From the NCBI RefSeq assembly GCF_021440345.1, contig NZ_JAKCNS010000029.1, forward strand, positions 16,953 to 80,952: a stretch of 64,000 nucleotides of DNA. The letters run 5' to 3'. How positions within the stretch are numbered: the first letter of the stretch is position 1; the number at the start of each line of letters is the position of its first letter. A program made the position numbers and the translations under genes. The notes under the pieces were generated by a model. That model was not told where the DNA came from. It saw only the letters and a program-made list of their open reading frames with translations, and did no database searches. Origin of the DNA: Kluyvera intermedia (GTDB lineage: Bacteria; Pseudomonadota; Gammaproteobacteria; Enterobacterales; Enterobacteriaceae). Shown here piece by piece: positions 9,161-19,509 of this stretch.

Positions 9161-10900
9161 CTAGTACCCCGCAGTCAAATCATCCGGTGAGCGCGGGTCG
9201 GACGCTCCGTACAGCGTGCCATCAGGCCCCACCATAATGCTCTGGGTGCTGCCCATCGCCTCTTTCACCGCCACTTTCTGCCCTTTTCCTTCCAGCAGCT
9301 TCAGCGTATCCGGGCTAAAGCCCTTCTCCACCCGCAGCTCATCCGGTAGCCATTGATGGTGGAAACGCGGCGCATTGGTTGCTTCCGCCACATTCATCCC
9401 GAAATCAACGGTATTCACCACCATTTGCAGTACCGTAGTGATAATCCGGCTACCGCCGGGGCTACCGGTGACTAACCAGGTTTTGCCATCTTTCACCACA
9501 ATCGTCGGCGACATTGACGACAGCGGGCGTTTCTTCGGCCCCACCGCGTTCGCGTCTCCGCCCACCAGCCCATAGACGTTTGGTACGCCTGGTTTTGCAG
9601 AGAAGTCATCCATCTCGTTGTTCATCAGAATGCCGGTGTTCCCCGCCACAATACCAGTGCCGAAAGTGGTGTTCAGCGTATAGGTCACCGCCACCGCGTT
9701 CCCGTCTTTATCCACCACCGAGAAATGGGTGGTTTGATTGCTCTCGTACGGTGCCAGCTTGCCCGGTTTAATCTCGCTCGACGGTTTAGCTTTGTTGAGG
9801 TCAATCTCCCCGGCTATCGCTTTGGCGTAGGCTTTGCTGGTCAGCGCCTGCCACGGCACCTTCACAAAGTCCGGGTCACCGAGGTACTCCGAGCGGTCGG
9901 CATAAGCGTGTTTTTCCGCTTCCGCCATCAGCTGCATCGCATCGGCGCTGCCGAAGCCGTATTTATGCAGGTCGAAGTTTTCGAGGATATTGAGAATTTG
10001 GACGATATGGATCCCACCGGAAGACGGCGGCGGCATAGAGAAGACTTCGTAGCCACGATATTCGCCGCTAATCGGCGCACGCTCTACCGCCTTATAGTTG
10101 GCGAGATCGGCTTTGCTCATCAGGCCGCCGTTGTTGTGCATCTCTTCGGCAATCTGATCGGCGATAGCGCCTTTATAGAAGGCATCCGGGCCATGTTCAG
10201 CGATGAGCGTCAGGCTTTTTGCCAGATTGGTCTGCACCAGCTTGTCGCCCTTCTTCAGCGGCTCACCATCTTTCCAGAAAATCGCTTTACTGCTGGCATG
10301 ATTCGGCAACACTTCGCTGCCGTAGGTTTTGAGATCGTCGGCCAGCGCGCTGTTCACGATAAAGCCGTCCTGCGCCAGCTTGATGGCGGGCTGAACCACT
10401 TTATTCAACGGCATCGTGCCGTACTTCTCCAGCGCCAGCGAAAAGCCCGCCACGGTGCCCGGCGTACCGGAGGCCAGATGCGAAGTGAGGGATTTTTTAC
10501 TGTCCGGGTTGCCCTGCGAGTCGAGGAACATATCGCGCGATGCCTGCTCCGGCGCCATTTCACGGAAGTCTATCGCCGTGGTTTTTCCATCCTTGGTGCG
10601 CAGCATCATAAAACCGCCGCCGCCCAGATTCCCCGCCTGCGGATGGGTCACCGCCAGCGCATAGCCTACGGCAACCGCGGCATCTACAGCATTCCCGCCT
10701 TGCTTGAGTATTTCGACACCCACGTTAGTGGCCATCGCATCGACCGAGGCCACCATGCCTTGCTGCGCACGAACAGGATGGAAAACATCTTCTTCAACGC
10801 CATAGGAAACCGGCGGCGGTGGTGCGGCGACGGCGCTGTAACAGCTCCCTGCCAGCAGAGCAGCAAGCGCTACCCGACATAAAAATGACGGCTTTATCAT
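9161..10900 (-). CDS. ggt: Periplasmic gamma-glutamyltranspeptidase
   Basis: A 579-residue precursor (E. coli 580) of the Ntn-hydrolase that hydrolyses glutathione and transfers gamma-glutamyl groups in the periplasm. A signal peptide (MIKPSFLCRVALAALLAGSC, cleaved near AVAA) is followed by the large subunit with the substrate-binding arginine R113 in DFREMAP. Autoprocessing occurs before the nucleophile T390 in ESNQ/TTHFSVVDKDG. The small subunit carries the oxyanion glycines in GSPGGSRIITT. I chose the second ATG (10898-10900), which matches the E. coli N-terminus; an ATG two codons upstream is possible. It is convergent with yhhY and divergent from yhhA. Confidence 0.97.
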   Translation of the reverse strand: MIKPSFLCRVALAALLAGSCYSAVAAPPPPVSYGVEEDVFHPVRAQQGMVASVDAMATNVGVEILKQGGNAVDAAVAVGYALAVTHPQAGNLGGGGFMMLRTKDGKTTAIDFREMAPEQASRDMFLDSQGNPDSKKSLTSHLASGTPGTVAGFSLALEKYGTMPLNKVVQPAIKLAQDGFIVNSALADDLKTYGSEVLPNHASSKAIFWKDGEPLKKGDKLVQTNLAKSLTLIAEHGPDAFYKGAIADQIAEEMHNNGGLMSKADLANYKAVERAPISGEYRGYEVFSMPPPSSGGIHIVQILNILENFDLHKYGFGSADAMQLMAEAEKHAYADRSEYLGDPDFVKVPWQALTSKAYAKAIAGEIDLNKAKPSSEIKPGKLAPYESNQTTHFSVVDKDGNAVAVTYTLNTTFGTGIVAGNTGILMNNEMDDFSAKPGVPNVYGLVGGDANAVGPKKRPLSSMSPTIVVKDGKTWLVTGSPGGSRIITTVLQMVVNTVDFGMNVAEATNAPRFHHQWLPDELRVEKGFSPDTLKLLEGKGQKVAVKEAMGSTQSIMVGPDGTLYGASDPRSPDDLTAGY

Positions 10901-11022
10901 TAGCATAGTTCTCCAGAGTGTACGGGGACGTCCCGGATTAAGCCTGGTTCATAATGCTGAAATAATCCTCGTTTTGGTGGGAAAGGAGTAAACTTAGAGG
11001 ATCCCTCAAAGGAGGAAAGACG

Positions 11023-11346
11023 ATGAAACGACTACTGATTCTGGCGGCACTCTTGCCGTTCACGGCGCTTGCCGCGCCATTAAATATCGACAATAACCCG
11101 AACCAACCGGGCTATGAAATCCCCAGCCAGCAGCGGATGCAATCGCGGATGCTGAACCAGCAGCAGCAGAATAAGGGAATGCTGAATCAACAGCTTAAGT
11201 TGCAGACACAGCAACAGGATCAGCATCTGCAAAATCAGCTCAATACCAATCAGCAACGTATTCAGCAAACGCAACCAGGTATGCTGAATGCGCCGAGCCA
11301 GCAGGCCGTTCCGAAAAGAAACGGCGACATGCTGAAACAGTATTAA
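11023..11346 (+). CDS. yhhA: Small exported Gln-rich protein YhhA (DUF2756)
   Basis: A 107-residue protein with a clear signal peptide ([19 protein letters not shown]), then a Gln/Asn-rich segment over about residues 33-90 with repeated MLNQQ and QQQ runs. It matches the N-terminal part and style of E. coli YhhA, which is longer (146 residues). The function is unknown. An AAGGAGG Shine-Dalgarno sequence lies eight bases before the ATG. Its stop overlaps the convergent ugpQ stop by 4 bases. The shortening may reflect slippage in the CAG-rich repeats. Confidence 0.85.
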   Translation: MKRLLILAALLPFTALAAPLNIDNNPNQPGYEIPSQQRMQSRMLNQQQQNKGMLNQQLKLQTQQQDQHLQNQLNTNQQRIQQTQPGMLNAPSQQAVPKRNGDMLKQY

Positions 11347-12083
11347 GGCTGGAAGTTCGGGCCAATCACGTCAATCGCATCGGTACAGATGCTGTTCACG
11401 CCCCAGCGCAGAAGCTCCGCGGCGCGCTGGGGATTATTCACCGTATAGACCAGAATCTTCAGGCCGGCTTCATGCAGCGCATCCACCCGCGCTTCATCCA
11501 GTAAGCGGTGATTGAGGTGGATGGAGACGCATTCTAAACGCGTCGTCAGCTCGCGCCAGTCGTCACGCCACTCATCGAGCAACAGACCGCGCGGCAGCTC
11601 AGGAGCAGCCTGCTGCGCCGCTTCCAGCGCGTCGATTTCAAACGACGACAGCAGCGGTGGCGTCATGTCCGCCCACAGTTCACGCGCGGCCAGCGCCACA
11701 ACCTTGCCAGTCAGCGGCCCGGTGCCGGTGGTTGGTTTGATTTCGATATTCGCCATCATGCCGTGCTGGCGGCAGCGCTCCGCCACCTGAGAAAGCAGCG
11801 GTAGCGGTTCGCCTTTAAAACTGCTGCTAAACCAGCTGCCCGCATCCACCCGCAGCAGATCCTGCCAGCTCAGCTCACCCGCCACGCCCCAGCCGTTGCT
11901 GGTGCGTTCGAGGTTGTCATCGTGCAGCAGGAAAATCTCACCGTCTTTCGATAACTTCGCGTCAAACTCGATCATGGTATGACCGTAGTGCGCGCCAACA
12001 TCAATCGCCGCGAGGGTGTTTTCCGGTGCCAGCTTACCGCCGCCACGATGGGCGACGATGTGGGGATAAGGCCAGTTGCTCAT
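11343..12083 (-). CDS. ugpQ: Glycerophosphodiester phosphodiesterase, cytoplasmic
   Basis: A 246-residue GDPD enzyme (E. coli 247) that cleaves incoming glycerophosphodiesters to glycerol-3-phosphate and an alcohol. The catalytic [12 protein letters not shown] (histidine and glutamate) and [10 protein letters not shown]...LLHDD (acidic metal ligands and second histidine) motifs are intact. It is the last gene of ugpBAECQ, with its ATG overlapping the ugpC stop by 4 bases. PhoB control of the operon in E. coli is known; here it is inferred. Confidence 0.96.
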   Translation of the reverse strand: MSNWPYPHIVAHRGGGKLAPENTLAAIDVGAHYGHTMIEFDAKLSKDGEIFLLHDDNLERTSNGWGVAGELSWQDLLRVDAGSWFSSSFKGEPLPLLSQVAERCRQHGMMANIEIKPTTGTGPLTGKVVALAARELWADMTPPLLSSFEIDALEAAQQAAPELPRGLLLDEWRDDWRELTTRLECVSIHLNHRLLDEARVDALHEAGLKILVYTVNNPQRAAELLRWGVNSICTDAIDVIGPNFQP

Positions 12084-13150
12084 ACGCGTAATCCTGTTTC
12101 ACCTTCAAAGAGGTGCAGATGTTCGTCCGGCAGATGCAGCCACAGCGTGGTACCTGCATGCGGGCGCAGCTGATGCGGCAGACGAACCACCATCTTCTGT
12201 TCGCCAAAGCGCCCGTGTGCCAGGTTATCTGCACCTAAAATTTCCAGCGTATCGACCACCATCGGCACGCCGTTTTCCGCCTGCGAGCTTAGCGCAATAT
12301 GTTCCGGGCGGATACCCAGCGTCATACGGCGTCCGGCAAATTCACGGCGCGTGCCGGGCAGCGGCAGCTGCATTCCGTTTGCCAGCACGAAACGGGTTCC
12401 GCTCTCATCCATCTGCCCATCCAGCAGGTTCATCGCCGGGCTGCCGATAAAGCTTGCCACAAAGCGGCTGGCCGGCTTTTCGTACACTTCTACCGGCGTC
12501 CCAATCTGCTCGGCGATGCCTTTATTCATGACCATCACCCGCTGGGCCAGCGTCATCGCTTCGACCTGGTCATGGGTGACGTACAGCGAAGTGGTTTTCA
12601 GGCGACGATGAAGATGCTGTAGCTCAAGACGCATCTGCACGCGCAGCTTGGCATCGAGGTTAGATAGCGGTTCATCGAACAGGAATACCGCCGGGTCACG
12701 CACGATAGCGCGCCCCATCGCCACACGCTGGCGCTGGCCGCCGGAGAGTTCGCGCGGGCGACGTTTAAGCAGGCCATCCAGCTCCAGAATGCGCGCCGCC
12801 TCCTGCACCTTTTCCGCAATATGCGCTTTACCCATACCGCGAATCTTCAGGCCCCAGGCCATATTCTCTTCTACGCTCATGTGCGGATAGAGCGCGTAGT
12901 TCTGAAACACCATCGCGATGCCGCGATCCTTCGGTTCCATTTCGGTCACACGCTTGCGGTCAATCCAGATATCACCGCTGGTCACTCGCTCAAGCCCGGC
13001 CACCATACGCAGCAGCGTCGATTTGCCGCAGCCAGATGGGCCGACCATCACAATAAATTCCCCGTCCGCCACGTCCAGCGTCAGCGGTTGAATCACCTGG
13101 GTTTTGCCATCCCAGCTTTTGGTTACTGCCTGTAGTTTTAAACCTGCCAT
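12080..13150 (-). CDS. ugpC: sn-Glycerol-3-phosphate ABC transporter ATPase
   Basis: A 356-residue MalK-type ATPase (E. coli 356). Walker [10 protein letters not shown] is near residue 38, then the signature [15 protein letters not shown], Walker [16 protein letters not shown] and the switch histidine in [11 protein letters not shown]. The C-terminal OB/TOBE regulatory domain (GIRPEHI) is present. It energises UgpAE and is separated from ugpE by two bases. Confidence 0.97.
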   Translation of the reverse strand: MAGLKLQAVTKSWDGKTQVIQPLTLDVADGEFIVMVGPSGCGKSTLLRMVAGLERVTSGDIWIDRKRVTEMEPKDRGIAMVFQNYALYPHMSVEENMAWGLKIRGMGKAHIAEKVQEAARILELDGLLKRRPRELSGGQRQRVAMGRAIVRDPAVFLFDEPLSNLDAKLRVQMRLELQHLHRRLKTTSLYVTHDQVEAMTLAQRVMVMNKGIAEQIGTPVEVYEKPASRFVASFIGSPAMNLLDGQMDESGTRFVLANGMQLPLPGTRREFAGRRMTLGIRPEHIALSSQAENGVPMVVDTLEILGADNLAHGRFGEQKMVVRLPHQLRPHAGTTLWLHLPDEHLHLFEGETGLRV

Positions 13151-13152
13151 TT

Positions 13153-13998
13153 TTATTTCTCACTATCGACCAGGCCACGCACGAAAGCGCGCTGCATGGC
13201 TAAAACGATGACAACCGGAGGGATAAGCGTCAGCAACATCGCTGCCATAACCTGATTCCATTGCGTGGTGCCTTCACCGGTGGCGATCATCCCTTTGATG
13301 CCCGCCACGGCGGTGCCGAGATTCACGTCGGTGATAATCAGCAGCGGCCACAGATACTGGTTCCAGCCATAGATAAAGGTGATAACGAACAGCGCGGCCA
13401 GATTGGTTCTCGACAGCGGCAGCACAATGTCGCGGAAGAAGCGCATCGGCGAAGCACCATCAATACGCGCCGCTTCGATAAGCTCATCCGGCAGCGTCAT
13501 AAAGAACTGGCGGAACAGGAACGTTGCCGTGGCGGAAGCCATCAGCGGCAGCGTCAGCCCGGCGTAGCTGTCGAGCATTTTCAGGTTGGCGATCACTTCC
13601 ACCGTCGGGAAAATACGCACTTCAACCGGCAGCATCAGGGTGATAAAAATCATCCAGAAGAACAGGTTACGCAGCGGAAAGCGGAACCAGACGATGGCAA
13701 AAGCCGAAAGCATGGAAACCGCAATTTTGCCGACCGTGATGGCAAAGGCCATGATGAAACTGTTGAGCATCATCAGCCAGAACGGCGCGCTGTTGGCGCC
13801 AACGCCATTCACCCAAATCGCCTTCATGTTCTCCAGCAGATGCGTGCTGGGGACAAGCGTCATCGGCGTTTCAAACACCGCGTTGTTATCCAGCGTCGCC
13901 GCCGTAAACGCGACGTACAGCGGAAACAGAATCACGATAATCCCGAGGATCAGCATGGTGTGGCTGAATATCGTCAGCCCGCGACGGTTCTCAATCAT
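13153..13998 (-). CDS. ugpE: sn-Glycerol-3-phosphate ABC transporter permease
   Basis: A 281-residue inner-membrane permease with six hydrophobic segments and the EAA loop [20 protein letters not shown] that contacts UgpC. Its start overlaps the ugpA stop by 4 bases, so the two permease genes are translationally coupled. Length and sequence match E. coli UgpE. Confidence 0.97.
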   Translation of the reverse strand: MIENRRGLTIFSHTMLILGIIVILFPLYVAFTAATLDNNAVFETPMTLVPSTHLLENMKAIWVNGVGANSAPFWLMMLNSFIMAFAITVGKIAVSMLSAFAIVWFRFPLRNLFFWMIFITLMLPVEVRIFPTVEVIANLKMLDSYAGLTLPLMASATATFLFRQFFMTLPDELIEAARIDGASPMRFFRDIVLPLSRTNLAALFVITFIYGWNQYLWPLLIITDVNLGTAVAGIKGMIATGEGTTQWNQVMAAMLLTLIPPVVIVLAMQRAFVRGLVDSEK

Positions 13999-14882
13999 TG
14001 GTAGCGCACCTTTCTTTCCACGTAGCGGAACTGCACCACGGTCAGGATGATGACGAGGAACATCAGCACCACCGATTGGGCGGCAGAGGCCGAGAGGTCG
14101 AGCCCGGCAAAGCCTTCGCGGTAAATCTTGTAGATAAGCGTGGTGGTCGCCTGCACCGGCCCACCGGCGGTGGCGGCATCAATCACCGGGAAGGTGTCGA
14201 AGAAGGCGTACACCAGATTGACCACCAGCAGGAAGAAGCTCACCGGCGCAATCAGCGGCAGCGCCAGCTTGAAGAAGCGGCGAATCGGGCCTGCGCCATC
14301 AATCGCGGCGGCTTCAACCAGCGAGCGAGGAATCGACTGCAGGGCGGCAAAGAAGAACAGGAAGTTGTAGCTGATTTGCTTCCAGACCGACGCAAACACC
14401 ACCAGGAACATCGCCTGGCCGCTGTTCTGCGCGTGGTTCCAGTCATAGCCGAACTCACCGAGGAAATGGGTGATAAGCCCGCGCCCGGGGTTAAAGAGGA
14501 ATATCCACAGCACGGCCGCGACGGCAGGTGCGACGGCATAAGGCAGCAGCATCAGCGTTTGATACAGGCGGCTGCCGCGCACCACGTAATCGACCAGCGC
14601 CGCAAAGAACAGCGACACCAGCAGGCCGCTCACCGTGACCATCGCGCTGAACTTAATCGTCGTCCAGAACGAGTCAAGGTAATAGCCATCGTGGAATAGC
14701 GTCACGAAGTTATCCAGGCCGACAAACTGGCTGGAGAGGCCGAACGGATCGACGCTCTGTAACGAGTACCACAGCGCTTCACCCGCGGGCCAGATAAAGA
14801 AGATAACGGTGATAATCAACTGCGGGGCGACCAATGCGTAAGGCAGCCAGCGGGATTTAAACACCGGACGGGATGATGACAT
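13995..14882 (-). CDS. ugpA: sn-Glycerol-3-phosphate ABC transporter permease
   Basis: A 295-residue inner-membrane permease (E. coli 295) with six hydrophobic segments and an EAA loop ([20 protein letters not shown]). The frame stays open upstream to 15020, but I place the start at the ATG 14880-14882 ([15 protein letters not shown]), which matches E. coli. The upstream extension only translates palindromic repeat copy B. That repeat widens the gap to ugpB to 219 bp. Confidence 0.96.
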   Translation of the reverse strand: MSSSRPVFKSRWLPYALVAPQLIITVIFFIWPAGEALWYSLQSVDPFGLSSQFVGLDNFVTLFHDGYYLDSFWTTIKFSAMVTVSGLLVSLFFAALVDYVVRGSRLYQTLMLLPYAVAPAVAAVLWIFLFNPGRGLITHFLGEFGYDWNHAQNSGQAMFLVVFASVWKQISYNFLFFFAALQSIPRSLVEAAAIDGAGPIRRFFKLALPLIAPVSFFLLVVNLVYAFFDTFPVIDAATAGGPVQATTTLIYKIYREGFAGLDLSASAAQSVVLMFLVIILTVVQFRYVERKVRYQ

Positions 14883-14903
14883 AGTTAAACTCTGAGTTGG
14901 TTT

Positions 14904-15089
14904 CCCCTCACCCCGGCCCTCTCCCCAAAGGGGCGAGGGAGAAAGGCCGAACCGAGCGATAGTGACCAGACGGCTCCGAACAGTCCCTTCACCTCTATGG
15001 ATAGAGAGGAAAGGCGGCACCGAGCGCTTCTTACCAGATCGCTCCGAACGGTCCCCTCTCCCCTATGGGGAGAGGGTTAGGGTGAGGGG
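14904..15089. repeat. Dispersed palindromic repeat, copy B, inside the ugp operon
   Basis: A 186-bp element between ugpB and ugpA. It begins CCCCTCACCCCGGCCCTCTC and ends GGAGAGGGTTAGGGTGAGGG, so the ends can pair. It contains two inner CCCTCTCC/GGGGAGAGGG-type palindromes and an internal near-repeat (GCTCCGAACAGTCCC and GCTCCGAACGGTCCC). It resembles copies at 9043-9156 and 54967-55074. In the transcript it would fold into strong hairpins between the binding-protein and permease genes. Confidence 0.85.
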
Positions 15090-15101
15090 TCAGGCTAAAA
15101 A

Positions 15102-16418
15102 TTAAGACTTGGTTGACTGCTCAAAGCGACGCAGCAGCTGATTACCGCGCTCAACCGCAGAATCGAGCGCCTGCTGAGGCGTTTTCTTCCCGGTCCATAC
15201 GCTTTCCAGCTCTTCATCAACGATGGTGCGGATCTGCGGCATGTTGCCCAGACGCAGCCCTTTGGTGAACGGCAACGGTGGTTTGTTCAGCATCTGACGA
15301 GTAGCGATATCCGCCCCAGGGTTTTTATCGTAGAAGCCCTGCTGACGGGTCAGGTCATACGCGGCGGTCGTAATCGGCAGATAGCCGGTTTTCTGGTGCC
15401 ATTCGGCGGCATTTTCCGGTTTCGCCAGGAACTCGAGGAATTTAGCTACGCCGGTGTAGGTTTCTTTGTCTTTCCCCTGCATCACCCACAGGCTTGCCCC
15501 GCCGATAATGGCGTTCTGCGGCGCGCCCTTCACGTCAGCGTCGTAAGGCATCATGCCTACGCCGTAGTTGAATTTAGCGTACTGGCGAATGTCAGCCAGC
15601 GAGCCGGATGACGCGGTGGTGATGGCGCAGTCGCCGTTGTAGAACTTCTCGGTGGATTCGTCTTTACGCCCGAAGTAGCTGAAGTCGCCCTTCTTGTTCA
15701 ACGCTTCCAGCAGAGCGATGTGTTTTACCTGCTCTGGCTTATTGAACTCCAGCACCGCATCGGTACCGTCGAAGCCGTTGTTTTTGGTCGCTACCGGCAG
15801 GCCATGCCAGGCGCTAAAGTTTTCAATCTGGATCCAACCCTGCCAGCCGCTGGCGTAGCCGCACTTCATCCCCGCCGCTTTCAGCTTCGCAGTGTAGTCA
15901 GCCAGATCCTGCCAGGTTTTTGGCGGCTGCTCTGGGTCGAGGCCCGCCTTTTTGAAGGCGTCTTTGTTGTAGTACAGCACCGGCGTGGAGCTGTTAAACG
16001 GTTGGGAGAGCAGATGGCCGGTTTTGGAATCGGTGTAGTAACCGGAAACCGTTGGCACAAACTGAGATTCATCGAACTTAATACCGGCATCGCTGAACAC
16101 TTGATAGACCGGTTTAATCGCCTTCGAGGCCATCATGGTGGCGGTACCGACTTCATACACCTGCAAAATCGCTGGAGCGTTGCCGGTACGGAACGCGGCG
16201 ATACCTGCGCTCAGGCTCTGCTCGTAGTTACCTTTGTAGATCGGCTGAATTTTATAATCCGGGTTGGCGGCGTTGAAGCGCTGCGCCAGAGAGTCGACCT
16301 CTTTCCCCAGTTCACCTTCCATTGAATGCCAGAATGGAATGGTGGTGACTGCCATTGCCTGGCTGGCAAAGGCCAGGCTCATTGCCAACCCTAAAGCTGT
16401 ATGTCGTAACGATATCAT
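15102..16418 (-). CDS. ugpB: sn-Glycerol-3-phosphate-binding periplasmic protein
   Basis: A 438-residue solute-binding protein, the same length as E. coli UgpB. The signal peptide [20 protein letters not shown] is cleaved after AMA; the mature protein opens [15 protein letters not shown], a typical family-1 binding-protein start. It captures glycerol-3-phosphate and glycerophosphodiesters in the periplasm. It is first gene of the ugp operon and is separated from ugpA by a hairpin-rich repeat, which could set a higher level of UgpB than of the membrane parts. Confidence 0.97.
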   Translation of the reverse strand: MISLRHTALGLAMSLAFASQAMAVTTIPFWHSMEGELGKEVDSLAQRFNAANPDYKIQPIYKGNYEQSLSAGIAAFRTGNAPAILQVYEVGTATMMASKAIKPVYQVFSDAGIKFDESQFVPTVSGYYTDSKTGHLLSQPFNSSTPVLYYNKDAFKKAGLDPEQPPKTWQDLADYTAKLKAAGMKCGYASGWQGWIQIENFSAWHGLPVATKNNGFDGTDAVLEFNKPEQVKHIALLEALNKKGDFSYFGRKDESTEKFYNGDCAITTASSGSLADIRQYAKFNYGVGMMPYDADVKGAPQNAIIGGASLWVMQGKDKETYTGVAKFLEFLAKPENAAEWHQKTGYLPITTAAYDLTRQQGFYDKNPGADIATRQMLNKPPLPFTKGLRLGNMPQIRTIVDEELESVWTGKKTPQQALDSAVERGNQLLRRFEQSTKS

Positions 16419-16749
16419 CGGTTATCTCTCTTTTTGTGCCGGGATGCGCGATATCACGCGTTTTATGTTCGCGGGGGTAACATGACATGCTCGAATGACA
16501 GAAAAATAACTTTTTTATTACAAAAAAAAGATAGTAAGGCGACAAAGGGATGGCAAGGCGGTGACGCTTCGAAGAAGGCAAAGTGGGAGCTGAGACACGT
16601 ATAGGAAATAAACAGTTACGAAAGCGGAACGCGGGCGCGCTGCCCGACATTCGCGGAGAAAGGACAGAACCAACAGGAAGATAATACGCCTTGCCCGGCC
16701 GACGAAAAGTGTAGGCTGGGCAAGGGATTTATGCCGCTAACAGCAGTAC
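16419..16749. promoter_or_regulatory. ugpB promoter region (331-bp gap livF-ugpB)
   Basis: The gap holds the ugpB promoter in its part nearest ugpB and a REP-like hairpin (16689-16725) near livF. On the minus strand, 16481-16501 reads CTGTCATTCGAGCATGTCAT, with two TGTCAT repeats reminiscent of a Pho box, but at 13-bp rather than the canonical 11-bp spacing. The surrounding AT-rich block (16501-16535) resembles the E. coli ugpB promoter as I recall it. PhoB control is established for E. coli ugp and inferred here. I see no gene in this gap. Confidence 0.5.
16689..16725. repeat. REP-like hairpin downstream of livF
   Basis: CCTTGCCCGGCC (16689-16700) pairs with GGCTGGGCAAGG (16714-16725) around a 13-base loop, with one G-T type mismatch. 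It sits just after the livF stop codon and probably protects or ends the livKHMGF transcript. Confidence 0.6.
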
Positions 16750-17463
16750 TTAGCCGCCGAGATAGGCGCTGCGCACCGCCTCGTTGGCCAGCAGCGCATG
16801 GCCGGTATCTTCCAACACCACGTGACCGTTTTCGAGCACGTAACCGCGGTCGGCGAGCTTCAGCGCCTGGTTGGCGTTTTGCTCGACGAGGAAGATGGTC
16901 ATGCCCTGCTCGCGCAGCTGCTCAATGGTGTCGAAGATCTGCTGGATGATGATCGGCGCCAGTCCCAGGGACGGCTCATCCAGCAGCAGCAGACGCGGCT
17001 GGCTCATCAACGCACGGCCAATGGCTAACATTTGCTGTTCACCGCCGGACATGGTGCCCGCACGCTGAATACGGCGTTCGTGCAGGCGTGGGAACAGGTC
17101 ATAGACCCACTTGATGCGTTCCTGGAACTGGTCACGTTCAACAAAGAAGCCGCCCATCGCCAGGTTCTCTTCCACGGTCATCCGCGAGAATACACGACGC
17201 CCTTCCGGAACAATCGCCACCGCTTCGCGCATGATTTTCGCCGTCTGCCAGTCGGTAATATCTTTATCATCAAAGACAATCCGTCCACTGGTGGCTCGCG
17301 GGTCGCCGCACAGCGTGCCGAGCAGCGTGGTTTTCCCCGCGCCGTTAGCCCCGATAAGCGTCACGATTTCGCCCTGATTAATATGCAGACTGACCTCGTG
17401 CAGCGCCTGAATCTTCCCGTAGTGGGCGCTGACTCTATCAAACGATAACATCACTTTATCCAT
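16750..17463 (-). CDS. livF: Branched-chain amino acid ABC transporter ATPase
   Basis: A 237-residue ATPase (E. coli 237). Walker A GANGAGKTT is near residue 37, then signature MSGGEQQMLAIGRAL and Walker B LLLLDEPSLGLAP. The start is the ATG at 17461-17463 (MDKVMLSFDRVSAHYG), matching E. coli; an upstream in-frame ATG would add four residues inside livG. It is the last gene of livKHMGF, one base after livG. Confidence 0.97.
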   Translation of the reverse strand: MDKVMLSFDRVSAHYGKIQALHEVSLHINQGEIVTLIGANGAGKTTLLGTLCGDPRATSGRIVFDDKDITDWQTAKIMREAVAIVPEGRRVFSRMTVEENLAMGGFFVERDQFQERIKWVYDLFPRLHERRIQRAGTMSGGEQQMLAIGRALMSQPRLLLLDEPSLGLAPIIIQQIFDTIEQLREQGMTIFLVEQNANQALKLADRGYVLENGHVVLEDTGHALLANEAVRSAYLGG

Positions 17464-17464
17464 T

Positions 17465-18232
17465 TTATGCCTCACCCAGATAAGCGCGGATCACGTCCGG
17501 GTTGTTGCGGATCTTTTCCGGTGTCCCGTTGGCCAGCGGCGTGCCCTGATTCACCACGTAGATGCGGTCAGAAATGCCCATCACCAGTTTCATATCGTGC
17601 TCAATCAGCAGGATGGTGGTGTTGTGATGATTACGCAGTTCGGCAATCAGCTCGTCGAGCTCTTTGGTCTCTTTCGGGTTGAGGCCAGCAGCGGGTTCAT
17701 CGAGCATCAGAATTTCCGGCTGCGTCACCATGCAGCGGGCGATCTCCAGGCGACGCTGATCGCCGTAGGCCAGGTTGCTGGCCTGACGGTTTGCGTGCTC
17801 CAGCAGACCAATACGCTCAAGCCAGGTGGCGGCGCGATCCAGCGCTTCGCTCTGCGCGCGGCGGAACGATGGCGTTTTCAAAAGGCCCGAGAAGACGCCG
17901 GTTTTCAGCTGCTGATGCTGTGCCACCAACAGGTTTTCAATCACCGTCATTTCGCGGAACAGACGCACGTGCTGGAAAGTACGCACTACGCCCATGCGGG
18001 CAATCTGTTGCCCCGGCAGCCCTTCCAGATGCTGGTCGCGCAGCATGATAGTGCCGCCGGTAGGCTTGTAGAAGCCGGTCAGGCAGTTAAAGACCGTGGT
18101 TTTACCGGCCCCGTTGGGGCCAATCAGCGAGACGATTTCCTGAGGTCGCAGCTCCAGATTGACGTTGTTGACCGCCAGCAGGCCGCCAAAACGCATCATC
18201 AGACCGTTAACCGATAATAATGGCTGACTCAT
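17465..18232 (-). CDS. livG: Branched-chain amino acid ABC transporter ATPase
   Basis: A 255-residue ATPase (E. coli 255). Walker [10 protein letters not shown], a family-typical long insert before the signature [15 protein letters not shown], and Walker [14 protein letters not shown] are present. It pairs with LivF to drive LivHM. Its ATG overlaps the livM stop by 4 bases. Confidence 0.97.
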   Translation of the reverse strand: MSQPLLSVNGLMMRFGGLLAVNNVNLELRPQEIVSLIGPNGAGKTTVFNCLTGFYKPTGGTIMLRDQHLEGLPGQQIARMGVVRTFQHVRLFREMTVIENLLVAQHQQLKTGVFSGLLKTPSFRRAQSEALDRAATWLERIGLLEHANRQASNLAYGDQRRLEIARCMVTQPEILMLDEPAAGLNPKETKELDELIAELRNHHNTTILLIEHDMKLVMGISDRIYVVNQGTPLANGTPEKIRNNPDVIRAYLGEA

Positions 18233-19509
18233 GCCTGCTCTCCTTCTTTCGCTGTCCCGTTTTTCATTTTCAACTGTGGACGGGTCATCGGCAGAAGTCC
18301 CTGTGGACGCCAGATCATCATCAGTACCATCAGGCCACCGAGCATCAACATGCTGTATTCGTTGAAGTCACGCATCAGTTCACGCGACACCACCAGCAGA
18401 ATCGCCGCAAGGATCACCGCGAACTGTGAGCCCATGCCACCCAGTACCACAATCGCCAGTACGAAGGCCGACTCGGCAAAGGTGAACGATTCCGGGCTGA
18501 CGAAGCCCTGGCGCGCAGCAAACAGCGTACCGGCGAAGCCCGCGAACGCGGCGCTGATGGTGAAGGCGGTCAGCTTGATACGCGTTGGGCTTAACCCCAG
18601 CGAGCGGCAGGCGATTTCATCTTCACGCAGCGCTTCCCATGCGCGGCCCAGCGGCATACGCAGCAGGCGGTTAATCACGAACAGGCTCAGCACTACCAGC
18701 AGCAGCGCCACCAGGTAGAGGAAAATGACGCGATCGGAAGGGTCATACTTGACGCCAAAGAAGTTGCTGAAGGTATCCCAGCCGCCTTCACGGGCGCTAC
18801 GGCTAAACTCGAGGCCGAAGAAGGTCGGTTTCGGGATCTGGCTGATACCGTTCGGGCCGCCGGTGACTTCAGTGTTGTTCAGCAGCAGAATACGAACAAT
18901 CTCGCCAAAGCCTAAGGTCACAATCGCCAGATAGTCACCGCGCAGGCGCAGTACCGGGAAGCCCAGCAGGAAACCTGCAGCCGCCGACACCAGACCGGCC
19001 AACGGCAGGCAGGTCCAGAAGCCCAGGCCGTAATAGTGGTTCAACAGCGCAAAGGTGTAAGCACCAATCGCGTAGAAGCCACCGTAGCCGAGCACCAGTA
19101 GGCCCGACAGCCCTACCACCACGTTCAGCCCCAAACCAAGAATGATGTAAATCATGGTCAGGGTGGCGATATCCACCGTGCCGCGCGACACCATAAACGG
19201 CCACGCCACGGCAATCACCAGCAGCGCAATCAGGAACAGCTTTTGTTTGACGGTCGAACCGTCAATCGCCGGCAGAATAAACTTCGGCCCGGAGACGCTT
19301 TTCAGCCCTTTCTGGAACAGCGGACGCAGCATCTGGAAGAAGAACACCACGGCGGTACCGATAAAGATCCACTGCCAGCGAATGTCCGCCGCGCTGCCGA
19401 CCACCAGTTTGGTGCCGTCAAGCTGCAGCTGCACGCCCATAAAGACGCCTGCCAGAACAAAAAACATCGCCGCCGACAGCAGCGCCATCGCAAATTGCAT
19501 CGGTTTCAT
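18229..19509 (-). CDS. livM: Branched-chain amino acid ABC transporter permease
   Basis: A 426-residue inner-membrane permease (E. coli 425) with about ten hydrophobic segments. The conserved [20 protein letters not shown] and [20 protein letters not shown] stretches are typical of the LivM family. It forms the channel with LivH and overlaps livH by 4 bases. Confidence 0.97.
   Translation of the reverse strand: MKPMQFAMALLSAAMFFVLAGVFMGVQLQLDGTKLVVGSAADIRWQWIFIGTAVVFFFQMLRPLFQKGLKSVSGPKFILPAIDGSTVKQKLFLIALLVIAVAWPFMVSRGTVDIATLTMIYIILGLGLNVVVGLSGLLVLGYGGFYAIGAYTFALLNHYYGLGFWTCLPLAGLVSAAAGFLLGFPVLRLRGDYLAIVTLGFGEIVRILLLNNTEVTGGPNGISQIPKPTFFGLEFSRSAREGGWDTFSNFFGVKYDPSDRVIFLYLVALLLVVLSLFVINRLLRMPLGRAWEALREDEIACRSLGLSPTRIKLTAFTISAAFAGFAGTLFAARQGFVSPESFTFAESAFVLAIVVLGGMGSQFAVILAAILLVVSRELMRDFNEYSMLMLGGLMVLMMIWRPQGLLPMTRPQLKMKNGTAKEGEQA

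Noticed and set aside
9725..10882. Long open frame of 385 codons on the plus strand
   Set aside because: It is antisense to ggt, which is a complete and strongly conserved gene; the translated product has no recognisable domain and reflects high-GC codon bias.
14883..15020. N-terminal extension of ugpA by 46 codons
   Set aside because: It translates palindromic repeat copy B; the ATG at 14880-14882 gives the exact E. coli length and N-terminus.
16481..16501. Canonical Pho box before ugpB
   Set aside because: Two TGTCAT repeats are present but 13 rather than 11 bases apart, so I list only a promoter region with moderate confidence and do not claim a defined PhoB site.
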